Below are positions 1 to 7,188 of a DNA stretch of 16,996 nucleotides, in pieces. This DNA comes from DASZBX01 sp035943635 (GTDB lineage: Bacteria; Actinomycetota; Actinomycetes; Streptomycetales; Catenulisporaceae), in NCBI GenBank assembly GCA_035943635.1, contig DASZBX010000056.1, positions 1 through 16,996 on the forward strand. Direction: 5' to 3'. Both the position numbers and the translations under genes were made by a program. Below the pieces are notes generated by a model that made no database searches, was not told the DNA's origin, and saw only the letters and a list, made by a program, of their open reading frames with translations. The stretch's first letter is position 1, and each line of letters begins with the position of its first letter.

Positions 1-129
1 GCCTCCAGACGGCCACCACTTTCCTGGCATGCTGTTTTCCCTCTCGGCTTTCGCCTCCAGGTAGGCCAGGCGACCCAGGAACCTCCTTCCGAGTCCCTCC
101 CGGCTGCGCCGGGGATACAGCAAAGCGCC
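1..129 (-). other. Unassigned left-edge stretch, possibly the end of a minus-strand gene
   Basis: The monooxygenase-like reading frame that follows does not resemble its family here, so this DNA looks foreign to it. On the minus strand one frame is open from a stop at 132-130 to the window edge and reads plausibly as protein, including a charged helix-like stretch (FLGRLAYLEAKAEREN, roughly positions 81-34). No ATG or GTG start lies upstream in that frame within the window, and I recognise no family. It could be the 3' part of a mobile or recombined segment that truncated the neighbouring gene, or simply non-coding DNA. Confidence 0.2.
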
Positions 130-138
130 TCACGGCGC

Positions 139-495
139 ACACCCTACGTGACCGTGTCCGCGGACGTCGTCGTGGCCGAGGACGACACGAAGGCCCGCGA
201 ACTGGCGGCCGGATACGGCCAGTGGGTACGCAGCATCCGCAGCGCCGAGGGCGCCATCCAGTTCCCGACCCCGCAGGAGGCGGCCCGGTTCGCCTGGACC
301 GACGAGGACCGCGCCCTGGTCGCCGACCGCGTCGACACGCAGTTCGTCGGCTCCGCGAAGTCCGTCGCGGACAAGCTGGAGATCCTCCAGGAGGCCACCG
401 GCGCCGACGAGCTGATCATCACGACCATCACGCACGACCACGCCGATCGGGTCCGCTCATACCAACTGCTCGCCGATGAATGGAGAAGCCGATGA
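139..495 (+). pseudogene. C-terminal remnant of an LLM-class flavin-dependent oxidoreductase
   Basis: The translated stretch carries typical C-terminal features of luciferase-like (bacterial luciferase alpha/beta-barrel) FMN/FMNH2 monooxygenases: the PYVTVSADVVVAEDD segment, the small-helix region with FPTPQEAARFAWTDEDRALV, then FVGSAKSVADKL and the end motif TGADELIITTITHDHADRV. Full-length members have about 330-350 residues; only about 115 remain, so the flavin-binding N-terminal two thirds are gone. A GTG at 148 could start a peptide, but I see no convincing ribosome-binding site, and recognisable homology begins a few codons earlier (about 139), which argues for truncation rather than a real short gene. 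The frame stays open to the window edge, but codons 1-138 do not look like this family. Its TGA overlaps the ATG of the next gene, the mark of a former operon. Confidence 0.7.
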
Positions 496-1250
496 CCGCC
501 ACTGTCGACCACCTTTCCTGTCGCCCCGGATTCGATCCGCCGACGCTCGCCGGGCCGACGCCCGCGTCCCTCGTCCTGGACCAAGCCGTGTGGGCCTCGC
601 TGACCGGGCCGCACGCCCGGCTCGCCGAACGGCACGGCCGCGCCGCCCGCTACCAGACCGACGTAGCCGGCTTCGCCGCCCTCGAAGACCCGGCCGACCC
701 GCGCGCCTGGGCCGACGCCGCCGAACTGCTCGGCCCGGACGGGCGCCTGACCCTGACCGGGGTCGCCCACTGGCCGGAGGACTGGGAGCCCGCGTTCACC
801 GGCAAGGGCGTCCAGATGGTCGACACAGCGGTGGCCGCCTGCCCCGACCCGGAGGCGGTACTGCTCGGCCCGCAGGACGTCCCGGAGATGCTCGCCCTGG
901 TCGATCGCACCGCGCCCGGGCCCTTCCTGCCCCGGACCATCGAGCTGGGCAGGTATCTCGGCATCCGCCGCGACGGCGCGCTGGTGGCGATGGCCGGCGA
1001 ACGGTTGCACCCGCCCGGCTGGACCGAGATCAGCGCGGTGTGCACCGATCCGGCGTACCGCGGCCAGGGCCTGGCCACCCGGCTGGTCCGCGCGGTCGCC
1101 GCGGGGATCAGGCAGCGCGGGGAGACCCCGTTCCTGCACACGGTCGCCTCGAACACGAACGCGATCAGGCTGTACGAGTCCATCGGATTCACCCTGCGCC
1201 GCCGCAGTTCCTTCACGGTGCTGATCAGCCCCCTGCGGTCGGCCGGCTAG
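492..1250 (+). CDS. GNAT family N-acetyltransferase
   Basis: This 252-residue protein has a GNAT (FR47-like) acetyltransferase fold in its C-terminal half. The acetyl-CoA-binding motif A is clear in AVCTDPAYRGQGLATRLVRA (signature RGQGLA), preceded by the beta-strand with LVAMAGERL and followed by motif B, TNAIRLYESIGF. It should transfer acetyl from acetyl-CoA to an amine in the cytoplasm; the substrate cannot be read from the sequence. The N-terminal 90 residues are a separate less conserved region, as in other two-part FR47 proteins. I chose ATG 492 over ATG 480: it overlaps the upstream TGA as ATGA, and GGAGAAG at 482-488 sits just before it, so translation is coupled. It is the only intact gene between remnants of two flavin monooxygenases and may originally have served a sulfonate or xenobiotic oxidation operon (inference). 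Confidence 0.82.
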   Translation: MTATVDHLSCRPGFDPPTLAGPTPASLVLDQAVWASLTGPHARLAERHGRAARYQTDVAGFAALEDPADPRAWADAAELLGPDGRLTLTGVAHWPEDWEPAFTGKGVQMVDTAVAACPDPEAVLLGPQDVPEMLALVDRTAPGPFLPRTIELGRYLGIRRDGALVAMAGERLHPPGWTEISAVCTDPAYRGQGLATRLVRAVAAGIRQRGETPFLHTVASNTNAIRLYESIGFTLRRRSSFTVLISPLRSAG

Positions 1251-1376
1251 TCCAGCTACACCAAGCCCGGCAAGGTCGGCGGCGGGGGAGCCGGAACCAC
1301 CTCGCTGGTCGGCTCCGCCGCGGATGCCGCGGTCGCGCTGAGGAACTACCGCGATCCGGGCATCACCCTCTTCATG
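1251..1376 (+). pseudogene. Tail fragment of an SsuD-like alkanesulfonate monooxygenase
   Basis: Directly after the acetyltransferase stop codon, and in the same frame, about 42 codons read like the C-terminal part of SsuD-type FMNH2-dependent alkanesulfonate monooxygenases: a glycine-rich lead-in, then TTSLVGSAADAAVALRNY and DPGITLFM. This corresponds to the family pattern TTALVGTPEQVA.ALL.YYDLGI..F. There is no start codon, catalytic core or normal C-terminus; after M the frame runs on without resemblance to a TGA at 1434-1436. It is therefore a short remnant of a second LLM gene, distinct from the fragment at 139-495. The resemblance is judged by eye from family knowledge. Confidence 0.5.
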
Positions 1377-1835
1377 GAGAGAATGTTTCACTATTCTGTT
1401 GTCAAGCAACTCTTGTGCAGAGCTAGATCGCGTTGACGTGCGGAAACGCAGTTGACAAAAACTGGCCCCTCCACCAGGATGGCTGGCATGGTGAGGCCGT
1501 TTGAACCCCTGATCAGGCGTGTCTACTTGGACACGGTGCACCTGACCTCTGCCGCCTGTCGTCGCCGATCCGCTTGACCGGCGCTCGCATTCGCGCTGCC
1601 TCTGGTTATTAGGCTCCTTCCTCGCCTTCGCGTTCCGATTCACCCGTCCACGACTGGTCATTCAGTGTGCGGATATCAATAGTCATCTCCGAGCTCTCGT
1701 GTTGTGATGCCGCTTTCCGGCGGCGTGTGTGGGGACGGTCGCGCTCCGGTATCCGGGTCTCGCGACGAGCTGTGTCACCGTTTTCCGCCCGACCGGCCAC
1801 CTGCCCGGGCACCGACTCTTCCGAAAGGACTTCCC
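1377..1835 (+). promoter_or_regulatory. Long non-coding leader region of metYX with a strong hairpin
   Basis: There is no credible gene in these 459 bases. Besides the promoter at 1452-1480, the clearest structure is a stem-loop at 1513-1545: TCAGG pairs with CCTGA, then CGTGTC (1518-1523) pairs with GACACG (1530-1535) around the loop TACTTG, with a 5-nt bulge on the 3' side. I looked for the conserved cores of the SAM-I/SAM-IV riboswitch superfamily, which often precede metX/metY in actinobacteria, and did not find one. The metY ribosome-binding site AAAGGA is at 1824-1829. Confidence 0.4.
1452..1480 (+). promoter_or_regulatory. Putative sigma-70-type promoter for metYX
   Basis: A perfect TTGACA (1452-1457) is followed after exactly 17 bp by CAGGAT (1475-1480), close to the actinobacterial -10 TAGRAT. 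A second TTGAC box lies 18 bp upstream (1434-1438). Transcription would start near 1487, giving metY an untranslated leader of about 350 nt. No nearer convincing promoter is seen. Confidence 0.5.
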
Positions 1836-3134
1836 GTGACGTCAAGCAACGAGTGGAGCTTCGAGACCCGCCAGATCCACGCCGGCCAGCAGCCCGATCC
1901 GACAACCGGCGCCCGCGCACTGCCGATCTATGCCACGACCTCCTACGCGTTCCGCGACACCGACCACGCGGCCAAGTTGTTCGGCCTCGCCGAACCGGGC
2001 AACATCTACACCCGGATCATGAACCCCACCCAGGACGCGGTCGAGCAGCGGATCGCCTCGCTCGAAGGCGGCGTCGGCGCCCTGCTGCTCGCCTCCGGCC
2101 AGGCCGCCGAGACGCTCGCCATCCTCAACCTGGCCGAGGCCGGCGACCACATCGTCTCCTCGGCCAGCTTGTACGGCGGCACCTACAACCTGTTCCACTA
2201 CACGCTGCCCAAGTTCGGCATCCAGGTGTCCTTCGTCGAGGACCAGGACGACCCCGAGCAGTGGCGGGCCGCGACCCGGGAGAACACCAAGGCGTTCTTC
2301 GCCGAGACCATCGGCAACCCGCAGGGCAACGTCCTGGACATCGAGAAGGTCGCCGGGGTCGCGCACGAGGCGGGCGTCCCGCTGATCGTCGACAACACGA
2401 TCGCCACCCCCTACCTGATCCGTCCGTTCGAGCACGGCGCCGACATCGTCGTGCACTCCGCGACCAAGTACCTGGGCGGCCACGGCACCGCCGTCGGCGG
2501 CGTGATCGTGGACGGCGGCAAGTTCGACTGGTCCGCCAGCGGCCGCTTCCCCGGGTTCACCACACCGGACCCGAGCTACCACGGCCTGGTCTACTGGGAG
2601 GCGCTCGGCGCGGTCAGCTACATCATCAAGGCCCGGGTCCAGCTGCTGCGCGACCTGGGACCGGCCGTCTCCCCGTTCAACGCCTTCCTGTTCGCCCAGG
2701 GACTGGAGACGCTCAGCCTGCGGATCGAGCGGCACGTGGCGAACACGCTGCGGGTGGCCGAGTGGCTGGAGCAGCGCGACGAGGTCGAGCGGGTGCAGTA
2801 CGCGGGCCTGGCGTCCAGCCGCTGGCACGCCCAGGCCGAGCGGTACGCGCCGAAGGGCGCGGGCGCGGTGCTCGCCTTCGAGCTCAAGGGCGGGATCGAC
2901 GCGGGCCGGCGCTTCGTGGACGGGCTGGAGCTGTTCAGCCACGTCGCGAACATCGGCGACGTGCGCTCCCTGGTGATCCACCCGGCCTCGACCACCCACT
3001 CCCAGCTGAGCGCCGAGGAGCAGCTGTCCGCGGGCGTGACCCCCGGCCTGGTCCGACTGGCCGTGGGGCTTGAGGGTGTCGAGGACCTGCTGGCCGACCT
3101 GGACGCCGGGTTCCGCGCGGCCAAGGAAGCCTGA
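1836..3134 (+). CDS. metY: O-acetylhomoserine sulfhydrylase (aminocarboxypropyltransferase)
   Basis: MetY condenses O-acetyl-L-homoserine with sulfide (or methanethiol) to homocysteine (or methionine), using PLP, in the cytoplasm. The 432-residue protein has the full Cys/Met metabolism PLP-enzyme layout and usual length: N-terminal FETRQIHAGQQPDP, the substrate/cofactor loop with LPIYATTSYAFRD, a conserved ASGQAAETLAIL helix, the PLP-ring aspartate in IVDNTIATPYL (D186) and the Schiff-base lysine in HSATKYLGGHG (K211). The C-terminal part has SLVIHPASTTHSQLS and GLVRLAVGLE. The start is GTG 1836 with AAAGGA 6 bp upstream; upstream in-frame codons do not look like the family. metX follows after 3 bp, so the product of MetX feeds this enzyme within one operon. 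The long leader suggests control by sulfur or methionine status, but the device is not identified. Confidence 0.95.
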   Translation: MTSSNEWSFETRQIHAGQQPDPTTGARALPIYATTSYAFRDTDHAAKLFGLAEPGNIYTRIMNPTQDAVEQRIASLEGGVGALLLASGQAAETLAILNLAEAGDHIVSSASLYGGTYNLFHYTLPKFGIQVSFVEDQDDPEQWRAATRENTKAFFAETIGNPQGNVLDIEKVAGVAHEAGVPLIVDNTIATPYLIRPFEHGADIVVHSATKYLGGHGTAVGGVIVDGGKFDWSASGRFPGFTTPDPSYHGLVYWEALGAVSYIIKARVQLLRDLGPAVSPFNAFLFAQGLETLSLRIERHVANTLRVAEWLEQRDEVERVQYAGLASSRWHAQAERYAPKGAGAVLAFELKGGIDAGRRFVDGLELFSHVANIGDVRSLVIHPASTTHSQLSAEEQLSAGVTPGLVRLAVGLEGVEDLLADLDAGFRAAKEA

Positions 3135-3137
3135 GTC

Positions 3138-4361
3138 GTGCTCGGCGAGGCCGCCGGGGCCCCTCCCGCCAGCGGTGCCTGGCGGGAGGGCGAGGACCCG
3201 GGCGGTCGCCGCTTCGCCCGGCTCGGCGGCCCGCTGCCCCTGGAGGCCGGCGGTGAGCTGTCCGAGGTCACCGTCGCCTACGAGACCTGGGGAACCCTCA
3301 GCCCGGACCGCGACAACGCGGTGCTGATCCTGCACGCGCTGACCGGCGACAGCCATCTCGCCGGGCCGGCCGGGCCGGGGCATCCCATCGCCGGATGGTG
3401 GGACGCCCTGGTCGGCCCGGGGCTTCCGGTGGATACGGACCGGTGGTTCCTGGTCGTGCCCAACGTGCTCGGCGGCTGCCAGGGCACCACCGGCCCGGCC
3501 TCGCCCGGCCCGGGCGGTCGGCCCTGGGGCGGCCGGTTCCCCCGGATCACCATCCGCGACCAGGTCGCCGCCGAGGCCGCTCTCGCGGACGAGCTCGGCA
3601 TCGGCCAGTGGGCCGCAGTCCTCGGCGGATCGATGGGCGGAATGCGGGCCCTGGAGTGGGCGGTGAGCCGGCCGGAGCGACTCCGGGCGGTGTTGCTCCT
3701 GGCCGTCGGCGCCAACGCCACCGCCGACCAGATCGGCCTGCAGGGCGCGCAGATCCATGCGATCCGCACGGACGGGGCTTTCCGCGACGGGGACTACTAC
3801 GATGCCGAGCCGGGCAAGGGCCCGCATCTCGGGCTCGGTGTCGCCCGACGGGTGGCGCACCTGTCGTACCGGACCGAGGCCGAGTTGGCGCAGCGCTTCG
3901 GGCACCTTCCGCAGCAGGGGGAGGACCCGCTGCGGCAGGGCCGCTTCGCGGTTGAGTCGTACCTGGACCATCACGCGGCCAAGCTCGCCTACCGCTTCGA
4001 CGCGAACAGCTACATCACCCTGACCCAGGCGATGAGCCTGCACGATGTGGGCCGAGACCGTGGCGGCGCAGCGGCGGCGCTCGCCCAGATCACCGCGCAT
4101 GCCGTGGTCGGCGGCATCGACTCCGATCGGCTGTACCCGCCCTACCTGCAGCAGGAACTCGCCCAGCTGATCCCGGACTGTGATGGTCCTCATTTCGTGC
4201 ACTCCCCGTATGGTCATGATGCTTTCCTGATCGAGAGCGATCAGGTGTCCGATCTGGTCAACCGCACTCTCGCCGCGGCCGCCGCGGTCCGTCCCGAGTC
4301 CGCGGCGGCCCCCGCGCCCATCGCCGGTCCCGCCCCTGCGAAACCGGGCAGGCGTCGATAG
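3138..4361 (+). CDS. metX: Homoserine O-acetyltransferase
   Basis: MetX transfers acetyl from acetyl-CoA to L-homoserine, making the O-acetylhomoserine used by MetY. The 407-residue alpha/beta-hydrolase-fold protein shows VAYETWGTL, LILHALTGDSH, the hallmark NVLGGCQGTTGPAS and PRITIRDQV. The catalytic triad is S165 in the elbow GGSMGGM, D330 in GIDSDRLYPP and H360 in SPYGHDAFLIE. Family members have about 370-390 residues; the extra length is an Ala/Pro-rich C-terminal tail after about residue 380. The start is GTG 3138, 3 bp after the metY stop, with AAGGAAG at 3123-3129. Some members accept succinyl-CoA instead, which cannot be excluded by eye, but the pairing with metY supports acetyl. Confidence 0.94.
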   Translation: MLGEAAGAPPASGAWREGEDPGGRRFARLGGPLPLEAGGELSEVTVAYETWGTLSPDRDNAVLILHALTGDSHLAGPAGPGHPIAGWWDALVGPGLPVDTDRWFLVVPNVLGGCQGTTGPASPGPGGRPWGGRFPRITIRDQVAAEAALADELGIGQWAAVLGGSMGGMRALEWAVSRPERLRAVLLLAVGANATADQIGLQGAQIHAIRTDGAFRDGDYYDAEPGKGPHLGLGVARRVAHLSYRTEAELAQRFGHLPQQGEDPLRQGRFAVESYLDHHAAKLAYRFDANSYITLTQAMSLHDVGRDRGGAAAALAQITAHAVVGGIDSDRLYPPYLQQELAQLIPDCDGPHFVHSPYGHDAFLIESDQVSDLVNRTLAAAAAVRPESAAAPAPIAGPAPAKPGRRR

Positions 4362-4378
4362 AGGCGCCTTAGATCGCT

Positions 4379-5251
4379 CTACCTCTGGTTCTTGTCCTGC
4401 TCTGCCAGGAACTCATTGACGTCCGCCGCGACCTCGTCGGGGTACTGGAAGAGGAAGGCGTGCGAGGCGTCCGGGTAGATCTTGATCCGGGAGTCCGGGA
4501 TCAGGCCGGCCATCAGGTGGCTGGCCTTGGTGGGGATCATCAGGTCGTTGTCGCCCTGGAGGATCAGGGTGGGCTGGCGGATGCCGGTCAGCCGCTGAAG
4601 CGCGCCGTGGTCCGGGATGCCCCAGTCCAGTACCGCGTCGTACTGGGCGTCGCGGGTCTGCAGGCTGGTGGGTGCGTCCCGGTCCTCCTGCCGCTGGAGG
4701 AAGCGGCCGAGGAACTCCACGCCCTTGGCCTGGCTGGTCTCGGTGTGGGCGAAGAAGATGTAGAGCAGGTCCCCGCCGCCGGCGTCCGCCGCGCGCGCGT
4801 GGTCGGCGATGTCCCGGCGCCAGCCGTGCATGCCGGGTGCCCCCTTCGGCCCGGTGCCGGCCAGGACGAGCGTGCGGACCAGGTCCGGGCGGATCAGGGC
4901 GAGTTCCTGGGCGACGAAGCCGCCGAGCGAGAAGCCGAGCAGGTCGACCCGGTCCAGGCCGAGCGCGTCGAGGAAGGCGGTCGCGTCCCGGGCGGTCTGC
5001 GCGACCGTGCCGGGCGTGCGGCCGGAGGTCAGGCTCACCCCGACGTTGTCGAACACGATCACTTCGCGTTCCCTGGCGAGTCCGTCGACCAGGGCCGGGT
5101 CCCAGTTGTCGAGATTGCCGCGGAAGTGCTGGAGCAGGACGAGCGGCACGTCCCCGGCGCCGCCGGACCCGAATCGGCGGTAGGCGTAGGTGACGTCGTT
5201 GTCTGCGCCGACGAACTGGGTCGGGGCCGTCACGAGCGTGGTGTCAGGCAT
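4379..5251 (-). CDS. Alpha/beta hydrolase, chloroperoxidase/esterase-like
   Basis: This 290-residue cytoplasmic alpha/beta hydrolase has no signal peptide. Visible elements are the oxyanion loop LLQHFRGNLDNWDP, the nucleophile elbow GFSLGGF with S108, an acidic residue in LQGDNDLMIP (D236, or D234) and the catalytic histidine in DASHAFLFQYP (H264). The HFRGNLDNWDP form in place of HG is typical of a subgroup annotated as alpha/beta hydrolase or non-haem chloroperoxidase; the true substrate is unknown, probably a small ester or lactone. The start ATG has a strong AACGGAGGT 6-7 bp upstream. It lies downstream of a TetR gene on the same strand, and both promoters carry the same 16-bp operator, so it is probably repressed by that TetR and induced by a substrate-like ligand. 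It converges with metX, 17 bp apart, without a visible terminator. Confidence 0.87.
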   Translation of the reverse strand: MPDTTLVTAPTQFVGADNDVTYAYRRFGSGGAGDVPLVLLQHFRGNLDNWDPALVDGLAREREVIVFDNVGVSLTSGRTPGTVAQTARDATAFLDALGLDRVDLLGFSLGGFVAQELALIRPDLVRTLVLAGTGPKGAPGMHGWRRDIADHARAADAGGGDLLYIFFAHTETSQAKGVEFLGRFLQRQEDRDAPTSLQTRDAQYDAVLDWGIPDHGALQRLTGIRQPTLILQGDNDLMIPTKASHLMAGLIPDSRIKIYPDASHAFLFQYPDEVAADVNEFLAEQDKNQR

Positions 5252-5270
5252 GGTGGTACCTCCGTTGCTG

Positions 5271-5300
5271 AAAATGACCGTTCATCTTAAGCGGGTTATA
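5271..5300 (-). promoter_or_regulatory. Promoter-operator of the alpha/beta hydrolase gene
   Basis: Positions 5274-5289 (plus strand ATGACCGTTCATCTTA) match 14 of 16 bases of a site before the TetR gene. The left 12 bp form an imperfect palindrome. On the minus strand TATAAC (5300-5295) lies just upstream and fits a -10 box, so the operator would cover the transcription start. I see no good -35. Confidence 0.55.
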
Positions 5301-5347
5301 CTTCGCCGACTTGTGGGGTCGCGGGATTGGCGTGCTGGAGGTGCGCT

Positions 5348-5380
5348 TGCCGCCGCCCGTGGGGTGCGGGCGGCCGGGCA
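5348..5380 (-). terminator. GC-rich hairpin after the TetR gene
   Basis: CCGCCCG (5353-5359) pairs with CGGGCGG (5367-5373) around a 7-base loop; G5352 pairs with C5374, and after a 2-base bulge TGCC (5348-5351) pairs with GGCA (5377-5380), giving 12 bp in all. It lies 36 bp beyond the TetR stop and has no T-tract, as is common in actinobacteria. It would separate the TetR transcript from the hydrolase promoter. Confidence 0.45.
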
Positions 5381-5415
5381 GCTTGGTGGTTGAGTGGTCG
5401 GGCCGGCGATCCGGT

Positions 5416-5988
5416 TCAGTCGAGTATGGTCGCGAAGACCATGTCGACGAAGCCGTCGAGCGCCTCGGTCGTCCCGAGCGCCTTGGTGCGCAGGGCTGTA
5501 CCTTCGAGCGCGTCGATTATCAGTCCGGCCAGGGCGTGAGACTCTAGCGTGGACGCGATCTCGTGGGTCTGCTGGGCCTCGCCGATCGCCTCGGCCAAGG
5601 CGTTGATCCAGCCCTTGAACGACGCGTCGACGACCTCGCGCAGCTCGGCCAGGCCCTCGTCGCCGAGCTCCTGGGCCATGTTCCCGAGCAGGCAGCCGAA
5701 CTCCAGGCCGCTCTGCCTGGTCCGGGTGAGCTCGGCCTCGAGGTGTGCGCGGATGCGGAGGAGCGCCGGACCGTCGCCCTTGAGCAGGCCCGTGCTCGTG
5801 CCCTCCGCGTAGCGCTGGACGACTACCCGGGCCAGGTCGACTTTGCTGGTGAAGTGGTTGTAGACGGACCCCTTGGGCACGCCCGCGACCACCGCGATGT
5901 CCTGGATGCTGGCTCCGTGGAAACCGGAGCGCCGGAACACGGACGTCGCGGCTTCGACGATCTCGCCCTTCACGCTGACCTGTGGCAT
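5416..5988 (-). CDS. TetR/AcrR family transcriptional regulator
   Basis: This 190-residue protein has a TetR N-terminal DNA-binding domain: VEAATSVFRRSGFHGASIQDIAVVAGVPKGSVYNHFTSKVDL, shown here over residues 11-52 as VEAATSVFRR, then SIQDIAVVAGVPKG and SVYNHFTSK, with the helix-turn-helix at about 27-46. The C-terminal part resembles the LmrA/YxaF-like ligand domain (GCLLGNMAQEL, then DASFKGWINALAEAI). It probably represses its own gene and the adjacent hydrolase, since the same 16-bp site precedes both. There is no Shine-Dalgarno sequence; a -10-like CATATT ends 7 bases before the A of ATG, so the mRNA is probably leaderless. The inducer is unknown. Confidence 0.9.
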   Translation of the reverse strand: MPQVSVKGEIVEAATSVFRRSGFHGASIQDIAVVAGVPKGSVYNHFTSKVDLARVVVQRYAEGTSTGLLKGDGPALLRIRAHLEAELTRTRQSGLEFGCLLGNMAQELGDEGLAELREVVDASFKGWINALAEAIGEAQQTHEIASTLESHALAGLIIDALEGTALRTKALGTTEALDGFVDMVFATILD

Positions 5989-5994
5989 ATCTTC

Positions 5995-6046
5995 AATATG
6001 ACCGGTCGTCTTAGATTTGTCAACTCGCTGTTCTGTTCGACCGGTC
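5995..6046 (-). promoter_or_regulatory. TetR promoter with operator and a second half-matching site
   Basis: On the minus strand TTGACA (6023-6018) is followed after 17 bp by CATATT (6000-5995). The spacer and -10 overlap ATGACCGGTCGTCTTA (plus strand 5998-6013), the partner of the site at 5274-5289. Its centre is the palindrome GACCGGTC (6000-6007); the same perfect 8-bp palindrome recurs at 6039-6046, 39 bp upstream, and may be an auxiliary site. Confidence 0.6.
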
Positions 6047-6092
6047 TCGCCGGGGGTGGCGGCGCGTGGCCTGGGCGGTTGTCCGGCCGTCC

Positions 6093-7052
6093 TCAGCGTG
6101 TCGCGGCCACGGAAACGACGTGTTTACCCAGCACGCCGCCCTTTTCGAAGGCCCGGTGCGCAGCGGCGATGTCGGACAGCGGGTATACGTTGTCGACGAC
6201 CGGCCGCAGCAGATCCGAGGCGACATAGCCCGCGAGATCGCGCAGCAGATCGGCGTCCGGGTTGGCGCTGAAAGCACGGATTCGCCGCGATCCGTGCACG
6301 CTGGACGCCGCGATCGCGGCGATCGCCGGACCCGACAGCCCGATCGTGACCATCCGGCCGCCCTTGTCGAGCCGGCTCCGGTACCGGTTGAGCTCGGAGC
6401 CGACCGTGTCGAAAATGACGTCGAACAATCCCAAATGATCGGGCGAAGAGATGGCGGTGTAGTCGACGACCTGGTCGGCGCCCAGCTTCAGCAGGGCGTC
6501 GGCGTGCCGTTCGCGGGCGAGCGCGGTGATCCGGCCGCCCATCCCGCGCGCCAGCTGCACGGCAGCCGTGCCGACTCCGCCCGCCGCGCCGCGCACCAGA
6601 ATTCGTTCGCCGCGGGCCAGGTTAACGATGTCGCGCAGCGCGATCAGCGCCGTGGTGCCGGCGACGACGAGGGAGGCTGCGTCCGCCGCCGACAGGTCCG
6701 CCGGAGCCGGTGCAACGCGGTCGGCCGGGACGAGGACGTACTCGGCCATCGCGCCGGTGCGGTGCCGCTGGCGGGGGTGCACGGTGCCCCACACGCGCTC
6801 GCCGGTATGCAGCCCGCGCACGTCCGCGCCGATCGCGGCGACGACGCCTGCGAAATCGAGCCCCACGCCGATCGGGAACCGGCGTCCTGACACCATTTTC
6901 AACGCGCCCGAGCGGACCAGCGTGTCATGGCCGTTCACGCTGGCCGCCTCGACCGCGACCAGGACCTCGCCCGCGCTCGGGATCGGCTGGTCGACGGCGG
7001 CGATGCGCAGGACTTCGGGTTCACCGAAACGGGTGATCTGAGCGGCTCGCAT
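6093..7052 (-). CDS. NADP-dependent zinc-free medium-chain oxidoreductase (quinone reductase-like)
   Basis: This 319-residue protein belongs to the MDR (alcohol dehydrogenase-like) superfamily, quinone oxidoreductase branch. The N-terminal GroES-like catalytic domain starts MRAAQITRFGEPEVL and includes VEAASVNGHD and GLDFAGVVAAIG. The Rossmann nucleotide site is GAAGGVGTAAVQLA at 155-168, and the C-terminal AAHRAFEKGGVLGKHVV is typical. The cysteine and histidine zinc ligands of true alcohol dehydrogenases are absent, as expected for this branch. It should reduce quinones or enone-type compounds with NAD(P)H; the substrate is unknown. A GGAAGGA ribosome-binding site lies 8 bp before ATG. It is divergent from an MmyB-like regulator with 136 bp between, an arrangement often seen for stress- or xenobiotic-induced reductases. 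Confidence 0.88.
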   Translation of the reverse strand: MRAAQITRFGEPEVLRIAAVDQPIPSAGEVLVAVEAASVNGHDTLVRSGALKMVSGRRFPIGVGLDFAGVVAAIGADVRGLHTGERVWGTVHPRQRHRTGAMAEYVLVPADRVAPAPADLSAADAASLVVAGTTALIALRDIVNLARGERILVRGAAGGVGTAAVQLARGMGGRITALARERHADALLKLGADQVVDYTAISSPDHLGLFDVIFDTVGSELNRYRSRLDKGGRMVTIGLSGPAIAAIAASSVHGSRRIRAFSANPDADLLRDLAGYVASDLLRPVVDNVYPLSDIAAAHRAFEKGGVLGKHVVSVAATR

Positions 7053-7188
7053 GGGATTGTTCCTTCCAGGGGACGGACGGTTCTTCTGGATCCGATCCTG
7101 GGACCTGGCTGCGGAATGACGGTCGTAAGGTTTGTCCTGGGACTAGCAGACCTACCTTCGGTTCGGGCGTCGGCGTGATACTGGGGTC
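7053..7188 (+). promoter_or_regulatory. Divergent control region with a 9-bp direct repeat
   Basis: The 136-bp region contains TCCTGGGAC twice (7096-7104 and 7135-7143), 39 bp apart start to start, about four helical turns, so both copies face the same side of the DNA. A GATACT box (7177-7182) ends 7 bases before the regulator ATG, fitting a leaderless start. The repeats are candidate binding sites for the MmyB-like protein. Confidence 0.4.

Noticed and set aside
480..491. ATG 480 as start of the acetyltransferase
   Set aside because: ATG 492 has the better-placed GGAGAAG and the ATGA overlap with the upstream stop.
1480..1835. SAM riboswitch before metY
   Set aside because: Expected from context, but I could not find the conserved core elements by eye.
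1842..4217. Long minus-strand open frame opposite metY and metX
   Set aside because: A codon-bias shadow in high-GC DNA; the sense strand encodes two fully recognisable enzymes.
7116..7128. ATGACGGTCGTAA resembling the TetR operator
   Set aside because: It lacks one central base, which breaks the palindrome spacing; it may be chance.
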